From CAYZJD01 sp964483455 (GTDB lineage Bacteria > Acidobacteriota > Terriglobia > Bryobacterales > Bryobacteraceae), in the NCBI GenBank assembly GCA_964483455.1, contig CAZACK010000009.1, forward strand, positions 1 to 64,000: a stretch of DNA of 64,000 nt, read 5' to 3'. The translations under genes were made by a program, and so were the position numbers. The notes below the pieces were generated by a model, which was not told the DNA's origin, searched no databases, and saw only the letters and a program-made list of their open reading frames with translations. Position 1 is the stretch's first letter. Every line of letters starts with the position of its first letter. This document shows positions 23,984 through 33,588 of this stretch, piece after piece.

Positions 23984-25216
23984 ATGGGACACCCCGAAAC
24001 AAACCACGCGCTGTTGGCCGGGCGCGAGCTGCACATTGAGAAATGGGTCTATGGCGGCGCCGGCCTGGCGCGGACGGAGGGCCGGGCGGTCCTGATGCCA
24101 TTCGTCCTTCCCGGAGAAACAGTGCGAGCGGCCGTGCGGCGGGAAAGGTCCGGACTTCTGGAGGCCCGGGTAGAGGATATCGTGGGGCCGGCCCCGGAGC
24201 GCTGTCCTCCCTTGTGTCCTTATTTCACGCGTTGTGGCGGATGTCACTACCAGCACGCCGGCTACGAGTTTCAGCTCGAGCAGAAGAAGGCCGTCCTGCG
24301 CGAGGTCTTCCGGCGCGTCGGAAAGCTTGAGGCCCCCGCGGAAATCGAAACCATCGCATCCCCGCCATGGGAATATCGGAACCGGGCGCAGTTCCACCTT
24401 GTCGCCGGCCGCATCGGCTACCTCGAAGCCGGCTCACACCGGCTTTGCCCGGTCGAGCGGTGCCCGATTTCCTCGCCCAAGATCAACGAGGCGCTCTCCG
24501 TCCTGCGCGAGATGGTCGGCGACCGGCGGTTTCCCCGATTCGTGCGCTCCGTCGAACTGTTCACCAACGAGCGCGAAGTGCAACTCACCGTGCGCGAGGC
24601 GGACCGTCCGGTGGCGCGGCGGTTCTTCGACTGGTGCGCCGAGCGAATCCCCGGCGCGGCAGAGGGGTCGCTCGACTACGCCGCCGCCGGTTATGTCTAC
24701 CGCGTCAGCCACAACTCCTTCTTCCAGGTGAACCGGTTCCTGACGGACAAGCTGGTGGAGTGCGCGCTCGGCGACGCGGCCGGCTCGGCGGCGGTGGATC
24801 TGTACGCCGGCGTCGGGCTCTTCTCGCTGCCGCTGGCAGGGCGGTTCCGGCAGGCGACGGCGGTCGAAACCGGCTCGGCGGCGATTCGAGACCTGGAATG
24901 GAACGCGGAGCGCGCCAGTGTCTGTGTGAAGGCAGTCAAATCGCAGGCCGACCTTTTTCTGCTGAGCCTGGACGCCGCCCCTGATTTTCTGCTCGCCGAC
25001 CCGCCCCGCCCCGGGCTCACCAAGTCCGTGGTCCGGCAGTTAGTTAGGTTGCGGCCGCCGCGGATGGCGATCGTGTCGTGCGACCCGGCGACGCTGGCGC
25101 GGGACCTTGGGCCGCTGCTCTCAGCCGGCTATCGCATTGAGAAGCTCGTCCTGATCGACTTGTTTCCCCAGACCTACCACATTGAAACAGTCACCCACCT
25201 GCGAAGGTCAGAGTAA
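23984..25216 (+). CDS. RNA uracil-5-methyltransferase (RlmD/TrmA family)
   Basis: 410 aa. A TRAM-like beta domain leads (HIEKWVYGGAGLARTEGRAV). An iron-sulfur Cys set follows in CPPLCPYFTRCGGCHYQHA (about residues 70-88). The SAM-binding methyltransferase domain has DLYAGVGLFSLPLAG, the Pro-rich loop ADPPRPGL and the nucleophile Cys in IVSCDPATLARDL. It makes m5U in rRNA or tRNA; which position cannot be told. The start at ATG 23984 (MGHPETNHALL) is inferred from homology; AGGAGAG is 20 nt upstream, rather far. Confidence 0.88.
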   Translation: MGHPETNHALLAGRELHIEKWVYGGAGLARTEGRAVLMPFVLPGETVRAAVRRERSGLLEARVEDIVGPAPERCPPLCPYFTRCGGCHYQHAGYEFQLEQKKAVLREVFRRVGKLEAPAEIETIASPPWEYRNRAQFHLVAGRIGYLEAGSHRLCPVERCPISSPKINEALSVLREMVGDRRFPRFVRSVELFTNEREVQLTVREADRPVARRFFDWCAERIPGAAEGSLDYAAAGYVYRVSHNSFFQVNRFLTDKLVECALGDAAGSAAVDLYAGVGLFSLPLAGRFRQATAVETGSAAIRDLEWNAERASVCVKAVKSQADLFLLSLDAAPDFLLADPPRPGLTKSVVRQLVRLRPPRMAIVSCDPATLARDLGPLLSAGYRIEKLVLIDLFPQTYHIETVTHLRRSE

Positions 25217-25231
25217 CACTCGTGCCTGTGC

Positions 25232-25708
25232 CTACTTCATTTCCGGGCTCTTGTCGCTGGCCGGCTCCTGGCCCCAATTCTCGCGGATGACCATCGTCTG
25301 ATCGGAATAGAAGGTGCGCCGGCCGGTGTTGCCGAAGGCGGTTGGAGTGGCGACGACCTTGTATCCCAATGGGGTGCCCTCCAGCACGAACTTGTAGCCG
25401 CCCTTCGTGCCTAAGGCCAGTTCCTGTGGAATCAGGTCGGACGCCGCCGGGCCGGCCTGGCCGCTGGTGGGCGGGCCGAGTTCGGCCAGGGAAACGGCGT
25501 AACGGCCGAACTGGGAGTTGTACTGCGCCTGGGCCGTGTGGATGGTAGTGATGTGGCGCGCCGCGGCGGTCTCGCGGGCGTTCATCAGGATCTGGCTGAA
25601 CTTCGGTGCTGCGGCGCTGATCAGAATCACGATGATCGCAATGACGATCAGCAGCTCGATGAGAGTGAAACCGCAACGATTCTTCCGGTGGTCCCTTCTG
25701 TCCGGCAT
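25232..25708 (-). CDS. Type II/IV secretion pseudopilin
   Basis: 158 aa. The prepilin peptidase site and membrane helix are textbook: positively charged leader MPDRRDHRKNRCG, then FTLIELLIVIAIIVIL with Glu5. A helical stem (FSQILMNARETAAARHITTIHTAQAQY) and a small globular C-terminal domain follow. It resembles GspG/PilE-type proteins in Acidobacteria, which often occur singly. No other pilus or secretion genes are in the window. The start at 25708 gives the canonical short leader; in-frame codons upstream are GC-rich filler. Confidence 0.85.
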   Translation of the reverse strand: MPDRRDHRKNRCGFTLIELLIVIAIIVILISAAAPKFSQILMNARETAAARHITTIHTAQAQYNSQFGRYAVSLAELGPPTSGQAGPAASDLIPQELALGTKGGYKFVLEGTPLGYKVVATPTAFGNTGRRTFYSDQTMVIRENWGQEPASDKSPEMK

Positions 25709-25821
25709 GTCTATAGCGTAGCGCAAGGGCACGGCGCCACGCCTCCCTATGAGTAGACGCTTCCGCTTGCTAGAGCGTTGAGGAACGATTGGTGGAACAA
25801 TAGAGCATTTGGAGGCGAGCC

Positions 25822-26832
25822 ATGGAACGCGACCCAAGAGCCGACGTGAACTGGATGATCGAGATCGAGCCTGTCGACGACATCGCCATGGAGCGGCGCG
25901 ACCTGCTGAAGGGCGCCGGGACTCTGGCGGCCTGGATCGGGGCGGCCAACAGCGCCTCGGCGCAGACCCCGGCGCCGGGCGGCGAGATGCCGGCGGCCAC
26001 GCCCGGACCGCTCCTCCCGACCGTGCCGTTCGGCCGGCACCGCATCACGCGCCTGGTGGCCGGCGCCAACACCATCTACGGATACTCGCACTTCAACTAC
26101 CTGTTTTCGGCGCACATGGGCGAGTACCACACTACCGAGCGCGTCCTGGCGTTTCTCCGCGAACTCGAGCGAGGGGGGCTGAACACGTGGCAGGCAAGCT
26201 GGAGCGAGCGCCTGGAAACAGACTGGCTGCGGTACAAGGATGGCGGCGGCAGTCTCCAGCTTTTGCTCCTGTCGCGCCCGAACTTCAACGAGCAGCCCGA
26301 GATGCTGAAACGCGCCATGAAGCTCAAACCGCTCGGCATCGCGCAGCACGGCGTCTCGACGAATCGCTTCTGGGACGCCGGCCAGTTTGACCGCTCGCTC
26401 GACTACCTGAAGCGCATCCGCGACACCGGCGCCATGGTCGGCCTGTCCTGCCACAATCCAGCCGAGGTGGACTACGCCGAGCAGAAGGGCTGGGATGTGG
26501 ACTACTACATGACCAGTCTCTACTACATGATCCGGCCGAAAGCCGAGTTCGAGAAAATCCTCGGCGGTCAGATGCCGCTCGGCGAGATCTACCTACCCTC
26601 GGACCCGCCCAAGATGATGGCCGCAATCCGCAAAGCGAAGAAGCCGTGCCTGGCCTACAAAGTGCTGGCCGCCGGCCGCACCGTGGATTCGCCGGCGCAA
26701 GTGAAGGAACGGATCGCCGTTGCACTCGCGGGGATCAAGCCGAACGACGCCATCATCGTCGGGATGTACCAGCGCTTCAACGACCAGATCGGGCAGACGG
26801 CGCAGTTCATGCGCGAGATCCTGGCAAGCTGA
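25822..26832 (+). CDS. Secreted TIM-barrel protein, aldo/keto-reductase-like
   Basis: 336 aa. GGAGGCG (25811-25817) sets the ATG start. The N-terminus is unusual: about 22 hydrophilic residues precede a twin-arginine-like signal (MERRDLLKGAGTLAAWIGAA), so the signal is internal unless a second ATG at 25888 is used. The rest looks like a (beta/alpha)8 barrel related to aldo/keto reductases (FGRHRITRLVAGANTI, GIAQHGVSTNRFWDAGQ, VGLSCHNPAEVDYAEQKG, KPCLAYKVLAAGR), but the canonical AKR Asp-Tyr-Lys-His set is not obvious. Function unknown. Confidence 0.65.
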   Translation: MERDPRADVNWMIEIEPVDDIAMERRDLLKGAGTLAAWIGAANSASAQTPAPGGEMPAATPGPLLPTVPFGRHRITRLVAGANTIYGYSHFNYLFSAHMGEYHTTERVLAFLRELERGGLNTWQASWSERLETDWLRYKDGGGSLQLLLLSRPNFNEQPEMLKRAMKLKPLGIAQHGVSTNRFWDAGQFDRSLDYLKRIRDTGAMVGLSCHNPAEVDYAEQKGWDVDYYMTSLYYMIRPKAEFEKILGGQMPLGEIYLPSDPPKMMAAIRKAKKPCLAYKVLAAGRTVDSPAQVKERIAVALAGIKPNDAIIVGMYQRFNDQIGQTAQFMREILAS

Positions 26833-26875
26833 CCGGCGCCTCTGGAGTCCGGCGGCCGCGGCTTAAAATGGTCGC

Positions 26876-29686
26876 ATGCGGAGGAAACTTCCGGTCCTGG
26901 TCGTCGTCGGCCTGCTGCTGCCGATCACGGCGCCGGCAGCCGGCACAGTAGTCCGCTTTGCCCCGTCGTCCATGAACGACGGGCCCTTTCCGACCGATTT
27001 TCTGACGGTCCCCGACCTTCTTCAGAAGACTGGGCTTCGTCCCAATCTTCCGCTCCCGGATTGCGAGTCGCAGCCGAGCACCTGCCAGGAACTCAGCCAG
27101 CTTAACCAGTTGGACGGCTTCAGCCTGCTGCCGCGCGTCAGGCTTGGCTTCTCGGCGCCAGTGAACCGATTCACGCTCAAGGGCGGGATCTTCCTCGTCT
27201 GGCTGGACAACCTGACCGGAGAAGAGCCGGGGTTGCACCCGGGCGGCTATGTTTCGGGCGTCAATCAACTGGTCCACGATCCGTCCACGAACACGGCATT
27301 TGCCGAATCCGACGAGGTACTGGATCAGCACCGCCGCTATCTGCTCGTCGTGACCGACGCCGTGCTCGACCTGGCGAGCGATCCGGTCGGCCCGGATCCG
27401 GACTTCACCGCGTGCATCACGCCGCCGCATCCGAACGCCTACTGTTCGCAACTGGCGAGCGCTCTTTCGCAGGCCAGCGTTCCGGGGAATGTTGTGGGCG
27501 CTTCGCTGTTCACCACGATGAGCGCCACGTCGTGGCTCGAGCGGGCCCGGGACGTGATTCAGAGCACACCGACTAGCGTGCAACTGGAGAGCCCCGCGAA
27601 CACGTTTCGCATTTCGGAGCTGTTTTCGATTACTCTGCGCTCGCAGGTGAAGGTCAGCCCGCCGGAGTTCAGCGATTTCACTTTGCCGGCGCCGATATTG
27701 TTTCTGCCGGAGGTTGACCGCGTCGTCTTCGGATCGTACACATCCCCCAATTTCCTCGACGCCGGTCAGACCATCCCCGCGACACCGACTGCTGTGACTG
27801 TGGCGTTGCCGCAGGAATCCACGAAGATCTCCTTCCACACGTTGCTCCCGAAGACGGCGAAGCCGGCCAGCGGCTATCCGGTGGCGATTTTCGGCCACGG
27901 CCTGAACGACAGCCGGTTCGGAGCGCCGACGCTGGTCGCGAACGGACTGGCGAAGGAGGGCTTCGCCACGATAGCGATCAACGCCGTGGGACACGGCTCG
28001 GGCCCGCAGAGCACGATCGACCTATTCGGGTTCCAGGGGCTGACGACTCTCACCGCCGGCGGCCGCAGCGTGGATCTGAACGGAGACAACTCCATCGACT
28101 CGCGGGAAGGTTGCCTGATCATCACCCCGGTGGCGGTCGGCTTGCGGGATTGCATCCGGCAGACGGTGATCGACCTGGCGCAACTGGTGCGAGCGATCCG
28201 CGCCGGCATCGATCTGGACGACGACGGCTCGCCCGACCTCGACGGAAACCGCATTTACTACTCGGGCCAGTCGTTGGGAGGCCTGTACGGCACGGTGCTG
28301 ACGGCGCTGGAGCCGGACGTGCGGGCCGCAGCGCTGAACGTCGGCGGAGGCTCAGTGACCGATGTCGGGCGATGGAGCCCGGAGTTCCGCTTTCTTGTTA
28401 AGGACTACCTGGAGGCGCGGACTCCGCCGCTGCTGAATGCCGGCGCCGATTTCGACGAGGACTACGTGCTGCGTGATCAGCCGGTGAAAGTCGCGGACGT
28501 GCCCGGCGCCGTGGAGATTCAGAACGTGCTGGAGCTGATCGAATGGTTCCAGCAATCGGGGGACCCGACGGCGTACGCTCCGCACCTGAAGAGGTCGCCG
28601 CTCGCCGGCGTTCCGCCGAAGCCCGTGCTCTGGCAGTTCGCGAGAGGCGACCGCACCGTGCCGAATCCGCAGAACAGCGCGCTGATCCGCGGCGCGGACA
28701 TGCGGGGAAGCAGTCAACTGTACCGCCACGACCTCGCGCGCCAGGAAGCTCCGAACCTCTCCGAGAACCCGCACGGGTACCTTGTGGACATCACCAGCGC
28801 AGCAGGCTTGTTGATCGCAAAGGCCGCCCAGGATCAGATCGCCGGCTTCTTCGCGACCGGCGGAGCGGCCATTCGCAACGCGAACGTGCTGGTCCGGTCG
28901 TTCTTCAGCAACGACATTTTCGAAACGCCGGCGCGGCTGCCCGAAGACCCGGGTTTCAGCACGGGCCTGACCACCGTCTCCGCCGCGAGTTACGATGGCA
29001 CGGCGGTGGCGCCCGAGTCGATCGCGAGCATTTTTGGAGAGAAGATGGCCACGGGCACGGAAGAAGCTGTCTCGCTGCCGCTGCCGTTCTCTCTGGCGGG
29101 GACGACCGTGCGGGTCAAGGACTCCGCCGGCACGGAGCGCAACGCGCCTCTGTTCTACGCGTCTCCGACGCAAATCAACTTCTTGATTCCGGCGGGCGCA
29201 GCGCCCGGGACGGCGACGGTCATCGTCTCAACCGCGGACCAACTCACGATCTCGGGCGCCGTTGCGATCGCGCCGGTGGCGCCGTCCCTGTTCTCGGCGA
29301 ACTGGAGCGGACAAGGCGTGGCGGCCGCGGTGGCGGTCCACGTGGCGGCCGACCAATCGCAGACCATCCAAGATGTCTTCGATTGCCCGGGTGGTCCTGG
29401 AACTTGCAGCGCCGAACCAATCGATTTCGGCTCGGAAGACGCACAGGTTCACCTGATGCTGTTCGGCACCGGTCTACGCGCAGCCGGCGGGGCTTCGGCA
29501 GTCAGCGTCAAGGTCGGCGGCGTGAGCGTGCCCGTCACTTTCGCGGGCGCGCAAGAGCAATACGTGGGACTGGACCAGGTGAACGCCGGCCCGCTGCCGC
29601 GCACACTGCTCGGGCGCGGCGAGGTCCCAATCGTGATGGTGGTGGACGGACAGCCGTCGAACATCGTGTCGGTCAGCATCCGCTGA
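26876..29686 (+). CDS. Secreted alpha/beta hydrolase with TIGR03437 C-terminal domain
   Basis: 936 aa. A signal peptide (VLVVVGLLLPITAPAAG) is followed by about 300 residues of unassigned beta-rich N-terminal region. An alpha/beta-hydrolase domain comes next: YPVAIFGHGLNDSRF (oxyanion strand, about residue 340), nucleophile elbow YSGQSLGGLYG (about 463-473) and a late histidine region. The C-terminal 240 residues match the Solibacter-type TIGR03437 domain (ASIFGEKMATGTE, SPTQINFLIPAGAAPG, LFGTGLRAAG, QVNAGPLPRTL), probably a surface or carbohydrate-binding Ig-like module. It may be an extracellular esterase or lipase; the substrate is unknown. It is flanked downstream by two REP-like hairpins. 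Confidence 0.8.
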   Translation: MRRKLPVLVVVGLLLPITAPAAGTVVRFAPSSMNDGPFPTDFLTVPDLLQKTGLRPNLPLPDCESQPSTCQELSQLNQLDGFSLLPRVRLGFSAPVNRFTLKGGIFLVWLDNLTGEEPGLHPGGYVSGVNQLVHDPSTNTAFAESDEVLDQHRRYLLVVTDAVLDLASDPVGPDPDFTACITPPHPNAYCSQLASALSQASVPGNVVGASLFTTMSATSWLERARDVIQSTPTSVQLESPANTFRISELFSITLRSQVKVSPPEFSDFTLPAPILFLPEVDRVVFGSYTSPNFLDAGQTIPATPTAVTVALPQESTKISFHTLLPKTAKPASGYPVAIFGHGLNDSRFGAPTLVANGLAKEGFATIAINAVGHGSGPQSTIDLFGFQGLTTLTAGGRSVDLNGDNSIDSREGCLIITPVAVGLRDCIRQTVIDLAQLVRAIRAGIDLDDDGSPDLDGNRIYYSGQSLGGLYGTVLTALEPDVRAAALNVGGGSVTDVGRWSPEFRFLVKDYLEARTPPLLNAGADFDEDYVLRDQPVKVADVPGAVEIQNVLELIEWFQQSGDPTAYAPHLKRSPLAGVPPKPVLWQFARGDRTVPNPQNSALIRGADMRGSSQLYRHDLARQEAPNLSENPHGYLVDITSAAGLLIAKAAQDQIAGFFATGGAAIRNANVLVRSFFSNDIFETPARLPEDPGFSTGLTTVSAASYDGTAVAPESIASIFGEKMATGTEEAVSLPLPFSLAGTTVRVKDSAGTERNAPLFYASPTQINFLIPAGAAPGTATVIVSTADQLTISGAVAIAPVAPSLFSANWSGQGVAAAVAVHVAADQSQTIQDVFDCPGGPGTCSAEPIDFGSEDAQVHLMLFGTGLRAAGGASAVSVKVGGVSVPVTFAGAQEQYVGLDQVNAGPLPRTLLGRGEVPIVMVVDGQPSNIVSVSIR

Positions 29687-29692
29687 GCGGCG

Positions 29693-29732
29693 GGGCAGGC
29701 GATTTCGCCTGCCCTGCACAGGCTGAAGCCTG
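29693..29732. repeat. Two adjacent REP-like hairpins
   Basis: The first is GGGCAGGCGA/TCGCCTGCCC with a TT loop (29693-29714). The second is CAGGCT/AGCCTG with a GA loop (29719-29732). Both belong to the same family as the hairpins at 15826 and 17642. They lie just after the hydrolase stop codon and may also act as a terminator. Confidence 0.65.
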
Positions 29733-29777
29733 CGCCACCGAGGCGAAGATTCCGCCTGTCAGTAATAGAATCTTTCC

Positions 29778-31097
29778 ATGAACCGCCGCCAGTTTCTTTC
29801 CACCCTCGCCGGCCCGGCGTTGCTTCCGGTCCGCGCCGATTCCGGTGTTCCGCCGAACCTCAAGATCACGGACGTTCAGGTCCTTGTGAGCAACCCGTCC
29901 CGAGCCGTGCTTGGCAACTTCGTGCTGGTGAAGATCACCACCAGCGAGCCGGGACTGTACGGCTGGGGCGATGCCACGTGCTCGGGAAGCGAGCTTGGCA
30001 TCGCCGCTTTCCTCGACGAGCACCTCAAGCCCGCGCTCATCGGCCGCAATCCGATGCGTCACGAAGACATCTGGCAGACGCTGTTCCACCTCCCGTATTA
30101 CCGCTCGGGCTCCGTCCACATGTCCGCCATAAGCGGCATCGACATGGCGCTGTGGGACATCAAGGGCAAGGTCGCCGGGCTTCCGGTTTACGAGTTGCTT
30201 GGCGGCAAGGCCCGCGAGCGCCTGCTCACGTACACCAGCACCGGCGGCCGCAGCTTCCAGGAGGTCGAGGACGGCGTGCGAAAGCTGATGGCGCAGGGCT
30301 ACAAAGTCATCAAGGTGCAGGTAGCGCCGCCGGGGGCCGAATCGGGCTACGCGTTCCCGCCCTCAGAACGACAGCGCGCGGCCACCGAAAAAGCCCACGC
30401 CGCCGGGGTCCCGCCGGTCGAGACCTGGGAGCCGGGTCCGTATGTCCGCACGCTGCCGAAACTGCTCGAGCACCTGCGCAAGACCGCCGGCGAGGAGATC
30501 GACTTACTCCACGATGTCCACGAGCGCATCACGCCCAGCCAGGCGATCGTGCTGGCCAAGGCGGTTGAGCCGTACAACCTCTTCTACTTCGAAGACCCGC
30601 TGCGTCCGGAACACCTCGACACGTTCCGCATCATCCGCCAGCAATCGAGCACGCCGCTCGCAATGGGCGAGGCCTACACCGGACAATGGGACGGTCTGAG
30701 TCTGATCACCGAGCACCTGATCGACTACCTGCGCCACGATCTTGTCCACTGCGGCGGCATTACGGCCGGCAAGAAGATCGCGGCGATCGCCGAACCTTAC
30801 GGCATCCTGACCGCGTGGCACGGACCGGGCAACATCTCGCCGGTGGCGCACATGGCCAACTGTCACGTGAGCCTCAGCGTGCCGAACTTCGGAATCCAGG
30901 AGTACTCGACAGGTTGGGGCGACGCCGTCCGCGAAGTATTCTCCGCCACGCCGGAGTACAAAGACGGGCACGTCACCATCCACGACCGGCCCGGACTCGG
31001 GATCGACGTCAACGAAGCGGCGGCGGAGAAGTATCCGTATCTCCGGCGGCTGCGGCCGACGATCCGGAGGGCGGACGATTCGGCCTGGGCGTACTGA
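29778..31097 (+). CDS. Signal-bearing enolase-superfamily dehydratase (RspA/ManD-like)
   Basis: 439 aa. A Tat-like signal (MNRRQFLSTLAGPALLPVRA) precedes an enolase-superfamily protein of the RspA/D-mannonate dehydratase type: YRSGSVHMSAISGIDMALW and DIKGKVAGLPVYELLGGK (capping and first barrel segments), KVIKVQVAPPG, ELL and DLLHDVHERITP, FYFEDPLRPEH, MGEAYTGQWD and HGPGNISPVAHMANCH. The Asp/Glu/Glu metal triad is present. These enzymes dehydrate D-mannonate or D-gluconate, or are catalytically weak RspA-like relatives. It is distinct from the enolase-superfamily protein at 5207, giving two exported members in one window. Confidence 0.82.
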   Translation: MNRRQFLSTLAGPALLPVRADSGVPPNLKITDVQVLVSNPSRAVLGNFVLVKITTSEPGLYGWGDATCSGSELGIAAFLDEHLKPALIGRNPMRHEDIWQTLFHLPYYRSGSVHMSAISGIDMALWDIKGKVAGLPVYELLGGKARERLLTYTSTGGRSFQEVEDGVRKLMAQGYKVIKVQVAPPGAESGYAFPPSERQRAATEKAHAAGVPPVETWEPGPYVRTLPKLLEHLRKTAGEEIDLLHDVHERITPSQAIVLAKAVEPYNLFYFEDPLRPEHLDTFRIIRQQSSTPLAMGEAYTGQWDGLSLITEHLIDYLRHDLVHCGGITAGKKIAAIAEPYGILTAWHGPGNISPVAHMANCHVSLSVPNFGIQEYSTGWGDAVREVFSATPEYKDGHVTIHDRPGLGIDVNEAAAEKYPYLRRLRPTIRRADDSAWAY

Positions 31098-31228
31098 CAC
31101 GCGCTACCGGCGTGTCCGAGAGCGGGAGGAAGGCCGGCTTCGCGGTGGTAGACGCGACATCCCCAGAGCCGGTTGCCATTCTCCCCCCAGCCGTGTACAT
31201 TGTCAGCAAGGTGGTTCTCAGAGGCGCG

Positions 31229-32833
31229 ATGTTGAAAGAATTGGTTTGGTTTCTTCCCGCTTTCGCTCTGTTCGCCCAGCACCACCACGCACCGCCCGCG
31301 GAAAAGCCGCCGACGCTGCTCCCCGGCCTCGGCGTCCACCATCACCCGATCGCCACCGGCAGTCCTGAGGCGCAGAAGTTCTTCGATCAGGGCCTGCGGT
31401 TGCTTTACGGCTTCAACCGGTATGAGGCGCTGCGCTCGTTCCGGCGTGCAGCCGAGCTCGACGCGAACGCCATCATGCCGCTGTGGGGCATGGCCATGGC
31501 CACCGGCCCGCACATCAACATGGATGTCGACGGCGACACCGACATGAAGGCTTCGTGCGCCGCGGTGGATCAGGGCAGACCGTTGCGAGACAAAGCGCCG
31601 GAGCACGAGCGCGCCTGGTTTGACGCGGCGGCGGCCCGCTGCCCCGAGTATCGTCCCGCCGAGTACATCGCCGCCATGCGCGATCTGAGCCGGCGGTACC
31701 CGGACGATCTCGACGCGGCCACGCTTCTCGCCGAAAGCCTCATGATTCCCTTGCGCTGGCGATGGTGGAGCGCCGCCGGCGTCCCCGCCGAGGGCACGGA
31801 AGAAGCGGTTCGCATTCTGGAGATGGTGCTCCGCCGCAACCCGGACCACCCCGGCGCCAACCACTTCTTCATCCACGCCGTCGAAGCTTCGCCGTCTCCG
31901 GAGCGCGCCATTCCGAGCGCACAGCGGCTCATGGGGATCGTCCCCGCCGCCGGCCATCTCGTGCACATGCCCGCTCACATCTGGCTGCTGCTCGGCGATT
32001 TCGAAACGGCCGCCGCCGTCAACGAGCGCGCCGCCGAAGTGGACCGGCAGTACATGGATGCGACCGGCGTCACCAACAGCCCCTACGCCGGCTACTACGT
32101 CCACAACCTCCATTTCGTTGCCTACGCGCGGCAGATGCAGGGACGATACGCCGACGCGATCCGCGCCGCGGAAACGCTGGCCTCCGCCGGCGCGCCGCAC
32201 GTGGAATCGATGGCCATGATGGTGGACGCCGTCGCGCCCGCGCCGCTGTTCGCCATGCTGCGCTTCGCGCGCTGGGACGATATCCTGGCCGCAAAGGCTC
32301 CCGATTCGCGCCTGCCCGCGAGCACCGCCCTGTGGCGATTCGCCCGGGCGACCGCGCTGGCCGCCAAGGGCCGGCGGGAGGAGGCGCTCAGGGAGAAGCA
32401 GGGCTTCGAAGAGGCCCGCGCGAAAGTGACCGCGGATTGGCTATGGATCAACAACAAGGCCGCCGACATCCTCACAGTTGCCGCTGCCAGCCTCGAGGCA
32501 AGGGTCGCTCCTAACGCAGCCGATGCCCTTCCTCACTGGCGGCGCGCCGTCGAGCTTCAGGACACGCTGGTTTACGACGAGCCGCCGCCGTGGTTCTACC
32601 CGATCCGCGAATCGCTCGGCGCGGCCCTCTTGCGAGCCGGCAAGCCGGAAGACGCCGAGGCTGTGTTCCGCGAGGGCCTGCGCCTCGGTCCCCGCAACGG
32701 GCGCCTCCTGTTCGGTTTGCTCGAAAGCCTCAAGGCGCAGGGCAAGACCTACGCCGCCGAATCCGTGAAGGGCGAGTTCGAGCGCGCCTGGGCCAAAGCC
32801 GACGTGAAACTCCGCCTCGAAGATCTTCGGTGA
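31229..32833 (+). CDS. Secreted TPR-repeat protein
   Basis: 534 aa. The ATG at 31229 gives a signal peptide MLKELVWFLPAFALFA, then a His-rich stretch (HHHAPP, VHHHPIATG) that might bind metal. Tetratricopeptide repeats fill the rest: EAQKFFDQGLRLLYGFNRYEA, AVRILEMVLRRNPDHPGANHF, GKPEDAEAVFREGLRLGPRNG. It resembles acidobacterial TPR proteins whose first repeats include a PLWGMAMATGPHIN segment. Likely an extracytoplasmic scaffold protein; partners are unknown. Confidence 0.75.
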   Translation: MLKELVWFLPAFALFAQHHHAPPAEKPPTLLPGLGVHHHPIATGSPEAQKFFDQGLRLLYGFNRYEALRSFRRAAELDANAIMPLWGMAMATGPHINMDVDGDTDMKASCAAVDQGRPLRDKAPEHERAWFDAAAARCPEYRPAEYIAAMRDLSRRYPDDLDAATLLAESLMIPLRWRWWSAAGVPAEGTEEAVRILEMVLRRNPDHPGANHFFIHAVEASPSPERAIPSAQRLMGIVPAAGHLVHMPAHIWLLLGDFETAAAVNERAAEVDRQYMDATGVTNSPYAGYYVHNLHFVAYARQMQGRYADAIRAAETLASAGAPHVESMAMMVDAVAPAPLFAMLRFARWDDILAAKAPDSRLPASTALWRFARATALAAKGRREEALREKQGFEEARAKVTADWLWINNKAADILTVAAASLEARVAPNAADALPHWRRAVELQDTLVYDEPPPWFYPIRESLGAALLRAGKPEDAEAVFREGLRLGPRNGRLLFGLLESLKAQGKTYAAESVKGEFERAWAKADVKLRLEDLR

Positions 32834-32899
32834 CAGGCTACTTAATCCCCATTTTTCTGGCGGCGGCCAGGGCCACGTTCTTCCGGCCGCGCGGTGCAG

Positions 32900-33522
32900 C
32901 TACCCCAGGCGCGGTACTTCCCGGACGAAGAACCCCTTGATTTCATCCCACGACAACCGCGCCAGCAAGTCGGGCATGGGGTCCATTTCTGCGTCCGCGA
33001 AATACACCAGTGATTTCAGGAGATGGACGGTGTTGTAGCGAGTCCGGGCGTACTTCTGCTGGAAGAGGTCGAGGAGTTCCCGAAGCCGGACCTCCCTCGC
33101 CGCCGCATAGAGGTCTACGAAATCACGCTTGGTTCCCCGGCTCGCGATGGCGCTGAGCTTCATGCAGGCGATATCGCGAGGATCGGCGACTTGAACGCCG
33201 AGGAACTTCCGGAGCGAAAACAGGAGCGGGTAGGCGTAGCCGAGGAAGCTGACTTTGACGCCTTGCACGACGGCGTGCAAAGTGTGAGGGCTCTTCGCCG
33301 TGACCGACAAGTCGCTGAATCCTTGGAGGCGCTGAAGCAGCGTTTCCTCGTCAAAGAGAAATCGAGGTCAAGCGATCGGCGATGGCCCAACTGGAGAGCG
33401 AGGCCCGTCCCGCCGGCCAAATAGAATGCCGCGAGAACCGAAGCCTCCTCCAACTCCTTCAAGGTTCGCTCGACCGCCGGGCTGATCACTTCGCGATGCC
33501 ACAGGTCGGATGTGTCTGTCAT
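32900..33522 (-). pseudogene. AbiEii/AbiGii-type nucleotidyltransferase toxin gene with a frameshift
   Basis: The first 54 residues are typical of AbiEii toxins: REVISPAVERTLKELEEA, then GGTGLALQLGHRRSLDLDF with the nucleotidyltransferase GG and DxD motifs. A base is missing near 33362 (TTTCTCTTTG). The remaining family sequence (LSVTAKSPHTLHAVVQGV, YAYPLLFSLRKFLG, MKLSAIASRGTKRDFVDLY) is in the next frame through to 32900. Intact, it would be about 206 aa. AbiEii toxins inactivate tRNA by nucleotide transfer. The upstream partner gene is also broken. Confidence 0.78.
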
Positions 33523-33588
33523 GATGTACTCCGCTATTCGGCGGACGGCCTGCCCGCCGGACGGTGTCCGTGAGACGCAAGGCCGAGG

